DNA of 64,000 nucleotides from Dicaeum eximium (Eukaryota; Chordata; Aves; Passeriformes; Dicaeidae): the NCBI GenBank assembly GCA_013396995.1, contig VWZP01002429.1:142206-206205 (forward strand). Direction: 5' to 3'. The notes under the pieces were generated by a model. It was not told the origin of the DNA, made no database searches, and saw nothing but the letters and a program-made list of their open reading frames with translations. Positions 1 to 11,700 of this stretch are shown here, one piece after another (positions within the stretch are counted from its first letter, which is position 1; each line of letters begins with the position of its first letter). Made by a program: the position numbers and the translations under genes.

Positions 1-1866
1 CCTGTTTGCATACAGTCTTACACTCTTACCTGTTTCCTCAAGTGCTTTGCATTCTGCTCCTTCAGGGATGTGCTGAGCCAGAGCTGAAGTTCAGCAGTGA
101 CATCTCTCCACTGCTCAGAGCTGCCTGCAACCACCACAATGGCCCTGGCAGACCTGAGAAATGCCTGTAATTCTCTTTTCTACTCCAGTGTCAGCAGGTG
201 AGTCAGTAAAACCATACTCTGTAAACTGAACCCCTTAGAGTTTCCACAACCTTCCTCAAATAAGGACTTTTACACTAGCTGAAGGTACCTCCTTTCAGCC
301 CTACACTTTAAATGATAATATTTTTGGATATAGCTGCTATCAGTGTTTGATTTCAAGGTAATAATTTCAAGGTTTAGGTCTTGTTCATAGGGATCTGTAC
401 TGAGTGACTGTGCCATTTGCAGTTCAAGTCAGTAACAGCACAAAGCAATGTTCTTTTGGCTGCCAATACAGCTTCTTAGAGGATGCAAAAGTATTCGACT
501 TTAGCTACACCATATTTATTTTTATTAAAATTCTAGTCTTTTATGAAATCAAGCCTCGCTCAGCCTCTCAGATTTAGTATCATTATCATGATTAAGATGC
601 ATATTGGGGCAGATGGATTTTAATCTCCTCTTCTATAGCCCAGACAGTTGGATAAAGACATAGAATTGAAAGTAATGATTGTTTCTGTGATCTTAACTAA
701 GCAATTCTGAAGTTGAAAACATTCAGATTTTTTGACAATGCTACTACTGCTTCTCACCTTTACCTCCCTTTCTCCATCTCCACTGATAACTGACAATTGC
801 AACTGCCAACTATTTTTCCCTGGAAATTGCTTCTCCATTTTTAGTAATTTAGTAACACTGGCTGCAATTTTTCATTACAAAAATTACTTCCTAAAGGTTA
901 GCTTATTGATCTTAACATGTCTGCAGCACTGCTGGGTGGTTATCAGAGCAAAGGCAAGCCCTACACCAGAGCACCCCAAACCAAAATACATGCATTTAAA
1001 TGGAAAAAATTGCACAACTGCTACTGTAGCTCAGACAGAAGCCAGGCAAAGAGACAGAGAAAATGAGAATTAATGTCCACACTGTCAGGGCTTCAGAAGA
1101 GGACTCTAATGACAGGATATTAGAGCAGGAAAGATATCTGATCTCAAAAGATGAAGGGATTATTGCGTGGCCATTGCCTTGCCAGATACAGAATCTTAAA
1201 GTCTGAAAAAAATACAGCAGTATCTTCAAGTATTTAACCTGCCTTTCAAAACTGACTTCTGCATTTTACACAAAGTTATCAAAAGCACAAAAAAGGAGGA
1301 AAAAATCAGGAAATATTTCTCCACCAGTTCAGCTCTTATCTGAAGTTCATGTTTCTTAAATATTTTTGCTCAAATGATTGCCCAGAATATTATTTTACTT
1401 TTTGTTTATTTGTCCTCTGGCACAGCACTGAGCAGCAGAACAGAAAGGTGAGTCAGGAGGACTGAAATACAACACAGAGATTCAATTCCCTTCAAATCTT
1501 ATGGTCTCCCTGTGATAGCAAATCTACACTGGAAATCTCACTACACTGTCACACCAGTATTTGTAGCAGAGGGAAGAAAGAAAGAGAAAGAAATTGAATG
1601 AGGAAGAAAGAAAAATCAAGAAGGGAAGAGGAGTAGGAGAGAAACAAAATTAAAATAAGGCAGGGAGCAAGTATGAAATAGAGTGAAAACAAATGGAAAA
1701 GAAGGATGGAGCAACTGTCAAATATCACCACTGTCTCCATTTTCATTGCTATGATCCAAAGTGAGCCAACTGTGCTAAATCCAAGTGCTGCATGCTTACA
1801 GGTCACAAGGAGCTGGTGCCTTGTCTGCAAAAACATTATTATGGCAACTGAAATCCATATTCATAC
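1..1866 (-). other. CLSTN2 intron after the linker exon, partial
   Basis: This is the first 1.87 kb of the intron that follows the exon ending at 1867; the next exon lies off the left end. I see no coding exon here on either strand. The stretch is AT-rich unique sequence apart from a purine-rich tract at about 1563-1645. No mobile element is recognisable. Confidence 0.85.
1563..1645 (+). repeat. Polypurine (GA-rich) tract
   Basis: The + strand is almost all A and G here, including an unbroken run of 26 purines at 1568-1593 and further runs at 1600-1615 and 1618-1633. In the sense of CLSTN2 it is a polypyrimidine tract about 220-300 bases past the donor of the linker exon. It is probably a simple repeat. 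Long pyrimidine tracts in introns can bind polypyrimidine-tract proteins, but nothing here shows that they do. Confidence 0.8.
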
Positions 1867-2052
1867 CACACAATTTCTGCAGAGATTTTTCAGAGTAGGT
1901 TTCACGATCACAACCCTTTCTGATGTAATTGGTCTGTAGTTCAATGGTGGTGTGGATTGAGGACACTGGTCCATCACACGTTTCTAGGTGGATGCTGGGA
2001 AAGAAGGGTATGCTGCCAGAGCCAGGCCTGTATTCAATCCGTTTGTTCCAGT
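1867..2052 (-). CDS. CLSTN2: CLSTN2 exon: linker from cadherin 2 to the LamG-like domain
   Basis: This is a 186-bp internal exon, phase 1 at both ends. The acceptor AG is at 2054-2053 and the donor GTATGA at 1866-1861. It encodes WNKRIEYRPGSGSIPFFPSI, then HLETCDGPVSS and, further on, CDRETYSEKSLQKLC, ending with the first base of Gly. The Cys-spaced stretch between the cadherin repeats and the LamG-like fold is a hallmark of calsyntenins, and SGSIPFFPSIHLETCDG fits calsyntenin-2. The motif IRKGCDRE carries Arg where I recall Gly in mammals, which may be a lineage difference or an error. The donor GTATGA is weaker than those of the other three exons. The next exon downstream is not in the window. 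Readthrough past the donor would soon leave the conserved protein. Confidence 0.95.
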
Positions 2053-2820
2053 CTGGAAAAACAAACAAATCAAAACCAACGAGATCCAATGGTAAGTAAA
2101 AAAGGAAGGGAGTTATATAATTTCAAATGACATATTGTTCTCAAAGGACACTGTCTAACGCAAAAATAAGAGTTTCTGAACTTGGCATCAATAAGCTACT
2201 GTCCTAAAAAAATTGGATTTTGGCGCTGTTTTTCTAAGAGTGTCAGGCTCACTTAAGTTACACTACTGCTGGTTGAGTCACACAAGCAGGGGCTACACAC
2301 ATCTCCTGACAAGAGGTGCTAATTTGTGTCAGTCTGGAGCTGCAGTGCCCACGTTCCTGGCAGACTACAAGCCGACTCTGCAGGGAGGAGGTGTCTGCTG
2401 CACCCGATTTGGTTAGATTTCACAGCGTTGTGATAAGAACAAATATCTCCAAAGACCAGGCTAAACACGTCAGTCTAATGTAACACCTCTGTAGTGCCAC
2501 TTCTTGTCTTTGAACATGTTCTTAATTTTGTGAAGCACTAATGACAGGAATTTACAGCTGAAAGGATGACTCTTGCTTCCAGCCAGATCTGATTAATCCG
2601 TGTTTATGCAGATGCCTCACAGCCCACAACATTTAAACAATCCCCTGCCTCAGGCAGCCACCTGTTTTTGCCACACATGCCCCTGTGCTGCTCAACTGAA
2701 GCATTTTAATGTTTGAAAGCCAATTAATTGTGGTGTTTGCAACATGCTTCAGAGAAAACCCAAACAAGCAGCAGTAATTACAAACATGTATTTTAGCTGT
2801 CTTTACAGCTCATATTTTCA

Positions 2821-3272
2821 TCGAGTCACGGAATGGCTGGAGTTGGAAGGGATCCTCAAAGCTCACTTTCTCCATCCCCCTGCCATGGGCAGGGACACCT
2901 GCCACTAAACCAGGTTGCTCAAAGTCCCATCCAGCCTGATCTCAGGTTGAGGCATACACAGCTTCTCTGGGCAACCTGTGTCGTGCCTCAGCATCCTTAT
3001 AGGAAAAAAAATTTCTTTCATATATCCAATCTAAGTCCAACTTAAAGCTGTTGCCTCTTATCCTGTCACTACAGGTCTCAGAAAAATCTTTCTATCCGTC
3101 TAAGCCCCCTTCAAGCACTGAGAGGCCTCAGCAAGATCTCTGTGAAGCCGTCTGCACACTTTGAACAACCCCAACTCTCAGTCTGTCCTTAAAGGAGAGA
3201 AGCTCCAGCCTTCTGGCCATGTTCATGGCCCTTCCCCTCATTGTTCTAAAAAGTTCAAATCTTTCTAGGTAA
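2821..3272 (-). mobile_element. CR1 LINE 3' end, antisense on the + strand
   Basis: Read on the + strand this is the complement of the CR1 3' untranslated region. It opens with a gTCACGGAATGG stretch followed by GGAGTTGGAAGGGATCCTCA, then CCCCCTGCCATGGGCAGGGA, CCAGGTTGCTCAAAG and TCTCTGGGCAACCTGT. It closes with matches to the block that reads CCAACTCTCAG and GCTCCAGCC. These are the standard landmarks of avian CR1 3' ends. The copy is 5'-truncated, as most are, and moderately diverged. It is inserted in the same orientation as CLSTN2. The left boundary is good to a few bases; the right boundary is fuzzy. Confidence 0.9.
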
Positions 3273-6200
3273 AAGAAGACTTCATAAATGGAAAAGTTCT
3301 AGGTCCTGGCAGTCAACAAAATCCCTGAAAGCAAATGGACAGAGATTTGTTCTAAATATCAGCAGAAGGAAAACTAATAGCGGATGTGCATTTAGTAGGT
3401 GAAGGAGTTTGGTGTTTTTCAACAGATCTCATTTCAGAAAGCTTGAAAAATGGTGCTCTTTCCCTGGTCTTAAACTGCATTAAATTAAACATTTACAAGA
3501 AATTCTGAACATCCATGCAAACACTTTGAAGTGAGGCAGTCATTAGTCCAGAGTCCAGGCAACGATGCTACAACCACTGGTCTGCATTTCAGAATTCTCA
3601 GATCTTCTTCCTGACATAGCCCAATTGGTAATCATGCAGCATTTTATTAACAAGAGAAAGATGAGACTTTCTGGAACATTCTGAAAGTATGTTTAGTATC
3701 TGTTTTTACCAAAATCTTTAAGACTTGTACATCATGACTAAGACAACCATGACTGCATGACTGCCTGTGCACATACAACTGAGTTGCTATTTCAGTTGCA
3801 ATTTTCCGGTAATTCACTCCATTTGTTTCATATTAAGTTAGACTTGATCTACAGTATTGCATAATTTCTCTGCAATTGTCAGTTTAAACTGTTCCATCAG
3901 AATTTTGAGTACCATATATGGGACATCATTACCATGATAGGTTTCCGTTCCCCCTCCATTGCAGAAATTTGAGGTTAACACTTTTCCAATAGAACAAGAG
4001 CTGCGAATTCTTTGAGGTACTTCAGGTAAAAATAAATAATTTGCTGGTTTTATGCAAACTAATAATATATGAATTATTGATCTTTACAATCTCTTATTCA
4101 CCAGTTCAGGCATTGTATTCCTCTACTCAAAAACTAAAATAAAGTCTTATATATATCTGAAACTTTCTGACTATTTCAGCAGCTTTCAGCCACATTTTCA
4201 TTTCTCAGCTACGCCAAATGAACCAGTACTCATGCAAAATATTCATTAGTGGATGTGAGATGTGACTGAATTATGAACTGCAAGGTACCTGAAGCTGCAG
4301 ACTTAACTCCAGCTACACAAGGTGTGTCCTATAAAACTCACGCCATATAAAATGCCACTGCTCACAAGGAAGAATGATGGGAGTCCTCTGTTTCTGCCAC
4401 AAGAACTGGAAGATGTATTTTGTTTCATGGTATTACCTTTCAGCTTTGAAGAACTGGGAATTTGTACCCAGAAATCATAAATCCTGCACCTCCTAAATCA
4501 CTCACATATATCTCAGTTCTAAATTGTAAAACATCAACTAGACTTGAACCAGTGTCTTTGTACCTTGGTCCACAGACCAATCCTCATCCTAAACTGCATT
4601 GGCACTTCCTTCACTGACTTAGTGCAGATTTAGGAATTCCACCAAGAAGTCCTTCTCTATGCAAAGGTATTCCCAGTCAGATGTGAGGCAATACCAGAGC
4701 AGGTTACAATCCTGTGATGTCAGAACTGTTCCTAAAAGCAGCAACAGCTCTGTTAAAAATAACTGGCTTATTTCCATAGAACCTGCCCCCATGCACTTCA
4801 GGTCCCAGAGCTGTGAAGCTGAGGCCAGCACCCTCTGCATCTCACCACCAGTGCAGGCAGCAACACTGGGAAGTGCACAGATCTGGCACAAGCAACAATA
4901 AGTGATATAACAGTATGAAGAAATTATTGTGAGAGTAACCCAAGTCCTTAATTTAATTTTGAATGGGGCGAATATTATTATTTTGCTTTCTCCCAGAATA
5001 ACAACCCACATTGGACTTACTCAAAAGATCAGCACCTTCCATTCAGGAATGTGGTGGCACTTTTTCTTTTCCTCTGGAGTGACTCAGAGGAAAAGTAACC
5101 TGAGTCTGCAGAAGCCTCTGAATTTAGGTATTTTCTAGATATGTTCAGATATATAATCCCACCTGAACTGGCAGGCTGCATTTAGATTAGCTAAACCCAA
5201 CCAAAGTTCCTTCTTTGACACAAACCTGGCACAAATCCTGCTACAATTCCACGTTACACTGCAAACTTAGGAAAGTAAATGCTGTCAGGGTAGAAGACTA
5301 ATCCCAGGGGGAAAGTCTGAATAAAACTAGCACTGTGTAGTCCTGCAGCCTGTTTTGTCTTTATAATTCAGCAGGCTTGTACTTGTTTGCCACTTGTGGC
5401 ATAAACCTGCTCCAGACAATGCAAGACAGCCCCAGCTAGGTTATCCCTACAATTAGAGTGTAAATATCACCATGTCAAGCTTGTGGTTTAGATTTCACCA
5501 ATTATAAAGTAGCTATATAAAAGTGGACCTTGATCACTGAGATACTCAAAACTATCCCAAGATCAAAATGGATCAAACTTCATTGACAGTTTGAGCCTTT
5601 AAAAAGAAATCCCAATGCACTAATCAAATTTTCCTTTTAACAGATGGATAATGCAAAGATGTTCCTTGATCTCTAAACTTAAGGTTTTCTGTACTGTCTT
5701 TGTGATCCATGTTTTATATTCTAATTAATTTCTAATGCTAGATGACACTAAGAAGGATTTAATCTATTTCCTTGAAGGAGATCATGCAGAGGAAGTATGA
5801 TATGATTCATGTCTCCTACATGTTTGTTGCCATAAACTTTGATTCCATTTCACGGTGTTAAAAATGACGGCAATGTAATTAAAGATAATTGTAACACAAT
5901 GAAATGCAAAACTTCTCTCCTGTCGCACTGAAGATATGCATCTTGGCAGCTAAATATAAGACAAAATTTATGTGGTGCCATTAGTGAGTCTCTGCAGTGT
6001 CCCTACATAATTGCTGGAACAGAAGGTTCCCAGAGCAATGTAATTGGTATCTCTTCTGTTTCCTCTGCAGCATCCTCACACATCTGTGCTGTTTATGTAG
6101 GCTAGAGACTTGGCTAAAGGTCACTCTGGTGCCTTTTTTATGTGAAATAAGATGAGTGACTTGTTATGGAAATGATAATCAGGTCCGATCAGTTAAAGGG

Positions 6201-6488
6201 TTTCCCCCGCAAAGAGAAAACTGAACCTAATGTCCAAAGCTCTGCTGGTTTGTTAAGACATTTAAGTGCACATCTCAAAGCATAAACAAACATTCATATA
6301 CACCTTTTCCTTATGCAGCATGTTGATAGTTTTAAAAGCACAAAAAAGAGACAGAAACTTGTGCTTAGTACAGGACAGTGGAAAGGCTGCTGCTGCAGGA
6401 GCTTGTGAAACCAATGGAGTAACTGTTGTGCCTGACTTACTGAGACTGAATATTCCATCAAGTGATAAAGTTCCCAGATCTAATGGTG

Positions 6489-6493
6489 CTTAA
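6489..6493. repeat. Target-site duplication (left) of the 6494-7143 LTR
   Basis: CTTAA stands immediately before the TG of the LTR and is repeated at 7144-7148, immediately after its CA. Confidence 0.8.
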
Positions 6494-7143
6494 TGTAGTA
6501 GATGAAGGGAGCTTTTCGTGGGCTGGTTTATTACAGTTAATTAATAAAGCTTTGTTATTAGATAGATAGGAGAGGGAGTTCTTTGAGAGTTCTAAAATAG
6601 TTACTAGTTTTGGGGGTTTTCGGGTAAAGTTCTATGTTGGGACTTCGTGTTTGGGTGTATGGGCCAATTAGAACATGGATTACATCATGATTGATAGGGA
6701 ATGTTTGGGAAAATGACATCAGCAGGATGACTTAAGCATGGTAGCCAGGGACTGGTGCAGCCATCGACCAACCACGCGACGCCACTCAGGAATGATTGGT
6801 CAGGAACATCCGGACTTATAGGCCAATCAGAACCCCTAGAACAAGCCAATCCTGAGCCAGATTAAAAAACGCACCAATCCCTGTGAAGAGGACACTAGAA
6901 AAGACTGTGCAGGAGTCAGAACAGGTCTTTTTGCCTCTTGTCCTTTGGGCAATCAGCATTCCCCAGCCCGATGTTTGGGGGGATACAGTGTAAACACTGG
7001 ATAGCTGTCTGAGTCCACTGTATCCTCGGGAGGCCTGGTTTGTACAAGGGAACTGGGACTAGCTCAGTTCCCATCCTTTGACCATCTTTTAATAAACCAA
7101 GTTTAAACCTTTTTCTGAGGTTTTTGGAGCTCTGTTCACAACA
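6494..7143 (+). mobile_element. Solo LTR, 650 bp, with 5-bp target duplication CTTAA
   Basis: The element starts TGTAGTAGATG and ends GTTCACAACA, giving the TG...CA ends of a retroviral LTR. It is flanked on both sides by CTTAA (6489-6493 and 7144-7148). A polyadenylation signal AATAAA is at 7091-7096, about 50 bases before the 3' end, which sets the + orientation (antisense to CLSTN2). No internal retroviral sequence adjoins it, so it is a solo LTR left by recombination between two LTRs. A 5-bp duplication is usual for the ERVL group, but class cannot be fixed from that alone. The exact duplication suggests a fairly young insertion. Confidence 0.85.
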
Positions 7144-7215
7144 CTTAATTATGTGAAAATATCACATAAGAATCTAAAAATCATGAAATAACACGGGTTA
7201 AGCTATTATTTGTTG

Positions 7216-7560
7216 TGTGATTGCATTCCCACAGTGTCAGAACCCCAAAGGCACTAATAAGCCCTAATGAACCTCCACAATCTTCACCTGGGGCCTCCAT
7301 TTGCCCCTCATGGGCCTGGAGCTCTGTTTAACCTCAGCCCCATCAGACTGGGCTGTAGGTGATGGTCTGGCTCAGCCACAGCATCTTTGGATCCAGGAGC
7401 CAGCCCAGGGCTTGCTGCTCTGGCTGCTCAGCCTCAGCACTGTGGACCTGCCCAGTGACCTGATCCCAACCCCCATCCATGGATCTCTGTCACAGTTGCA
7501 GCTACCTTGTAGCTGCCAAGTAAATTTGGTCATATCAGACCTTCAACCTCGGCCAGCCTA
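7216..7560 (+). other. GC-rich unclassified segment, possibly LTR U3 or an older repeat
   Basis: This stretch of roughly 345 bases (TGTCAGAACCCC to CGGCCAGCC) is clearly richer in G and C than the introns around it. It lies directly before the LTR-like region that carries AATAAA at about 7751. It encodes nothing I recognise; the 86-codon open frame in it looks like chance. It may be the U3 part of the LTR that ends at 7841, which would make that LTR about 626 bp, or a separate repeat. I cannot place the border. Confidence 0.4.
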
Positions 7561-7841
7561 GAAGTAAAAAACGTCCTCAGATAAAGCAGGGATAGGTTGG
7601 ATTCAAATCTACACGAGGACTTCACCAGTCATGTTCCATCCTAACCTGCAGACATCTCACTGGTCAGGAAGGTGGGCTGTGTGGGTATCAGACCAATCAG
7701 CGGTTTAGACTGGGGTGTTTCCCACGGCCTGTATTAACTAAGTTTGAACAATAAAGCTTGCTGCTGTTGCATGAAGCTCTGGGTTGTGTGTGTCATCCCT
7801 TTCTCTGACCACAGACTCCACGAAACATGTGGCCCCTCACA
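7560..7841 (+). mobile_element. 5' LTR of a truncated provirus (left border uncertain)
   Basis: The segment has a TATTAA-like box near 7734, AATAAA at about 7751, a short U5 and an end in CTCACA. It is followed after seven bases by a tRNA primer-binding-like site. This order (TATA, AATAAA, CA, primer site) is that of a retroviral 5' LTR on the + strand. The left border may be as far left as 7216. No matching 3' LTR was found downstream within the window. Confidence 0.6.
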
Positions 7842-7848
7842 TAATAAG

Positions 7849-7869
7849 TGGTGACCCCAGCAACGTGAT
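7849..7869 (+). promoter_or_regulatory. Retroviral primer-binding site, tRNA-Trp-like with an insertion
   Basis: The site begins TGGTGACCCC and, after four other bases, continues ACGTGAT. The complement of the 3' end of tRNA-Trp, the primer of avian leukosis-type viruses, is TGGTGACCCCGACGTGAT. The first ten and last seven bases therefore match, and one central G is replaced by AGCA. The site may be damaged, or another tRNA may be the real partner. Confidence 0.6.
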
Positions 7870-7887
7870 ACGACTCAGCCAGATTCC

Positions 7888-8936
7888 ATGGGCAAAACGG
7901 GAGAAGACAAGCTGGCATCTGGGGACAGCTGTCAGAAAAAAAACAGTGAAAAAGCTGAAGAAATAATCAAAAGATGTGTGGGGAGAGCCATCCTACAGCG
8001 AAAAAGCTGTTGAAATCCAGATTCCTTTGGATATACCCCTTTTAAATAGAAGAAAAACTCCCCTGGAAAGCATGGGAGGATCAACCCCCATGGAGAAACT
8101 TTCAGTGATGCAGGTATGGACCAATATTCTATGGGAATGGGATACAGATTATGAAGAAAAGACATTATTAGATTTGATAATATGGACTAGCAATCGGAGA
8201 TTTGAACTCGGTGGCAGGTCAAGCCGTGCCACTACGGCGGCCGAGCACCCTGGGACCATTCTGCAGTGCCATGCGGTCCCCGGCGCTGTCCCTGCACCAC
8301 CTGCACCGAGCTGCTGTGCTGGGTTGGACCATGCTGTGCCACAGGGCCTGACCACGTGGCGGCCGCTCCAAAATGTTGCGCAACGCCTCCCTGCACCACC
8401 AAGCTGGGCGAGAATCTGCAGCCATGGCGCCACACCATGCGGCTTCCAGGACCATGCCCCCACCACTCGCACTGGAGCAGCCAGCACCTCCCATCACCAT
8501 GGAAATGCCAAGACCGCCTCCTCCTGAGACCAAGTGGGCCAGCTCCGAAGCTATGCCTCCATGGAGCATTGCTGTGCCTCCACTGGGGGGCAGGGTTCTG
8601 CCCTCCATGGGGTCCAACCTCCATGGGGTGTGGCCCACCCCGATCCAGCCTCCATGGGCGGGTCTGGGAAACGCATCCCTGGGAGATCCTAGAGATGTAA
8701 TACCCAGAAGAAGCAGCGCCGTTGCCCCAAGTGCACCACCCCTGCCGAAGTATGAGTTTTCATTAGATTATATACCAACAAAGGGCTCAAGAGGTACCGG
8801 CAAAGAAATCCAGAGGCATCGCCCACCTGCAGAACACTGTGAGAACACTGCAGCTGCTTTGTTGCCGGCAGCCCATCCTGATCCTTCTGCTGCCGCAGCC
8901 TCTCTGAGCCTTTCTATATCTGACCATCTGTTTTAA
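7888..8936 (+). pseudogene. gag-like region of the endogenous retrovirus, broken
   Basis: Eighteen bases after the primer site a 41-codon frame opens with Met-Gly-Lys (7888-8013), as gag proteins with a myristoylated N terminus do. It stops at 8011. Two further overlapping open frames follow in different phases (7976-8527 and 8373-8936). The first has a short Trp-rich stretch (VWTNILWEWDTDYEEKTLLD) that could be matrix-like. The second is very rich in Pro and Ala (PPPLALEQPAPP and later APSAPPLP), like the linker regions of gag. The frame changes show that it no longer encodes one protein. I found no clear capsid, zinc-knuckle, protease or reverse-transcriptase motifs. The retroviral origin is inferred mainly from position behind the LTR and primer site. 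Confidence 0.5.
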
Positions 8937-9606
8937 GTTTACCAGGGCTGTTGGAGGAGGACCAAATGATAGTCTTCAATTCCCCAATTCAATTGATCTT
9001 AAAGGAAGTCCTAACAGTGTCACGTGGGAGCCCTTTCCAGCAACACACCCCCTCCCCACATGCCTTCTGCAGAGGTGTGGCGGCAAAGGCGGTGGGGGAG
9101 GGACCACAGATCTGCAAAAGGAGGCCTGCAATCATATGGCACTCCAAACCAGCCCCAGCCACACAAAAAGGAGGTGAGTGCCCAGGGCACCCTCCCCTAC
9201 TCTGAAACCAAAGATTAAAGAGGGGGAAAAGCCTTTGTGGGGGGCCTGCCGAGCAAAAGGCAGCAGGAAGACATGCAGGGGTGTGCTGCCGTGGAAGCGG
9301 TAGCAATCAAGCCTGCCCGAAAAAATGGTGCTGGCCTCATGGCACAGCCATTACTTGGTGGCTAAGAGCAGGCCACCCTCTCACCAAGCCCAGCCAGATG
9401 TCAGCTTCTCCCTGCGTGTGGGCAGTGAAAAGGCAAACCAGGAAACTTAGCAGCACCAGCCAAGAAAATACCAACAAAGGCAGTGCTGAGTTCATACACC
9501 ACATACCTCAGCAGAGCCCCACAGCTGCCCCACCTGTTACTGCTTTAATTCTAACAAGATTTCAAACCCTATAGACTCTAATAAACTGATACTAAATGAA
9601 AGAAGA
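8937..9606 (+). mobile_element. Degenerate internal region of the truncated provirus
   Basis: This segment lies between the Pro-rich frame and the start of the CR1 end at about 9607. It is G/C-rich and lacks open frames longer than about 100 codons. Its composition matches the gag-like part before it and not the AT-rich introns, so I take it as decayed provirus. A short Cys/Lys/Arg-rich coding stretch near 9260-9300 could be a nucleocapsid relic, but the pattern is not convincing. No pol homology is seen. Confidence 0.4.
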
Positions 9607-10206
9607 GAAGGTGGCCAAGAAGACCAATGGCATCTTGGCCTCTATCAGGAATGGTGTGGCCAGCAGGAGCAGGGAGGTCATTCTGCCCCTGTACTGGGCA
9701 CTGGTGAGGGGCACCTTGAGTGCTGTGTCCAGTTCTGGCCCCTCAGTTTGGGGAGGACATTGAGATGCTTGAGCGCGTCCAGAGGAGGCAACAGGGCTGG
9801 TGAGGGGCTTGGAACACAAACCCTGTGAGGAACGACTGAGGGAGCTGGGAGTGTTTAGCCTGGAGAAAAGGAGACTCAGGGGTGACCTTATCACTCTCTA
9901 CAACTTCCTGAAGGGTAATTGTAGTCAGGTGAGGGTTGGTCTCTTTCTCCAGGCAGTAACTGAGAGAACCAGAGAACACAATCTCAAGCTGTGTCAAACA
10001 AAATATAGGTTGGATGTTAGGAAAAAGTTTTTCATGGAAAGAGTGATCAAGTACTGGAATGGCCTACCTGGGGAGGTGGTGGAGTCCACCAGCCACCATC
10101 CCTGGATGTGTTTAAAAAACTACTGGATGTGGCACTCGGGGCATGGGTTGGACTCAATGATCTTGAAGGTCTCTTCCAACCTAGTCATTCTGTGAATTCT
10201 GTGAAT
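9607..10206 (+). mobile_element. CR1 LINE 3' end, sense on the + strand
   Basis: This is a 600-bp 5'-truncated CR1. Landmarks in order are GTGGCCAAGAAGACCAATGG, CTGTACTGGGCACTGGTGAG, GTGTCCAGTTCTGGCCCCTC, GAGGGAGCTGGGAGTGTTTA, TTGGATGTTAGGAAAAA and GTTGGACTCAATGATCTTG. It ends in two copies of the CR1 terminal octamer (ATTCTGTG at about 10187-10203). It abuts the decayed provirus, so either the CR1 inserted into the provirus or a deletion joined them. It opposes CLSTN2. Confidence 0.92.
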
Positions 10207-11700
10207 ACATAAAGCACTGTTTTCGGTGAGAGACCATGGTAAAAAGAAACGTGAAAGGACCTGGAGTGCTTAGGGAAGATGTATTTAAATCTAATGCAGA
10301 CACAGAACTTACTAAAGAGAGCATATCTGAAAAATTAGCTTGGAACAGGTATGACTGCTTTCTCTGAGTATGTCTGGTAGTCAAAGCAAAGTAAAAACAA
10401 AGTAATATAAGTAAAAGGCCAAATACGAACTTATGTAAATTTTAAGCTCAAAACTTGGTAGTATTCAGGGGTTCAGTTAATTTTCAAATGTCTGGAGTGG
10501 TTATTTAGAGTGGGTGTTTTACTAAAATAGTGCCATTCAAGTTAACAGGTGAATGTAAGTATTTCATCCTCATTACCCTGGTTGAAGGATGTGTGGCTAA
10601 TGTATGCACAGCAGTTCCAAGCCTAGACTGGCATAAAGACTCCCTGCTTCACAATAAATTTCATTTATATAAATATGGGTGAATATCTTACAGCTAAGAC
10701 AACACAAGGATGGTGTTTTGAGCTGCTAGGTGTGTGCACAGGAGTAATACAAATTGATTCATGTTTAGTGCAGAAAATACTTGGCCCTTTTAAATTGTTC
10801 TGGAAGACTGAGAATATTATCCTTATCAGCAAGGTTTCTGCACTTGACCAGCTTCTTTCAAATAATCAATTGCCTTAATAATCATAATCCTCCTTGTTAA
10901 AAGCATTGGCAGAACGAAAGCCAGTATGGTTTTGGTTTTCCTCAGTAACTGGATCTGACTAGAAAGCCCCCATTAAACCATTCTGAAGTCACTCAGCAGC
11001 TACTGCAAACAGCATCTCTGAGAGGAATGTTGACTCAGAAGTGATGTGAGATCACTCTGCTACTGAAATGGAAGACCCTGCGCTTCTTTATACAAAAGAA
11101 GGATTTTATTTCAGCAGGAAGAGCAAGCTGATCTGACTGCACACAGTCTCTGAATGACTGTTCAACCTTAAAGAGGTGCCAGGAATGTGCCTTTAGGTGG
11201 CAGCAAGGGCTGTCAGGTCACCTTAGTGAGCCTGACATGCCTGAAAAAAGAAATGATAATCCACTATCTTTGATACATTAACCACTTTTATTAAATATTT
11301 TTATAATCTATTAGGTGAGTAAACAAAGAGAAGCTTTTATTTCAAAACTATTTTTAAGCCAACACTATGTAAAAGTAATTGGATTTTTCAGGACTATCTC
11401 TTTTAAGATGAATTTTTAAAGAACTTCAACCTTGTTCTCTTTCTTGGATAGTTCGGTGTGGATGCATATGGGTTCACAGATCTTGGAAGATAAATGCAAG
11501 AAATCTTTTCAGACTGGTAAAACACTTGAGGCTGGATGCTGTGACATCCTGTTTTCTCTTTGGAGTCCTAACTGTTCAGCTGCAGGTTAGTCACCATTGC
11601 CTGTGCAAGGCCATATGAAACTTGGCATGGAAAAAGTTCCCCTCCATGAGGGGAAACAATGTGACTTTCAAGTTTTGGACTGTTGTCTTTGCTCCCCACT

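Noticed and set aside
151..210. Splice-like pattern on the + strand (CTACTCCAG then GCAGGTGAGT) near 190-212
   Set aside because: It would give an exon of only about 10 bases on the strand opposite to the gene, with no coding support.
8149..8638. Minus-strand frames of 112-139 codons
   Set aside because: Shadows of the G/C-rich gag-like segment; high G/C removes stop codons in all frames.
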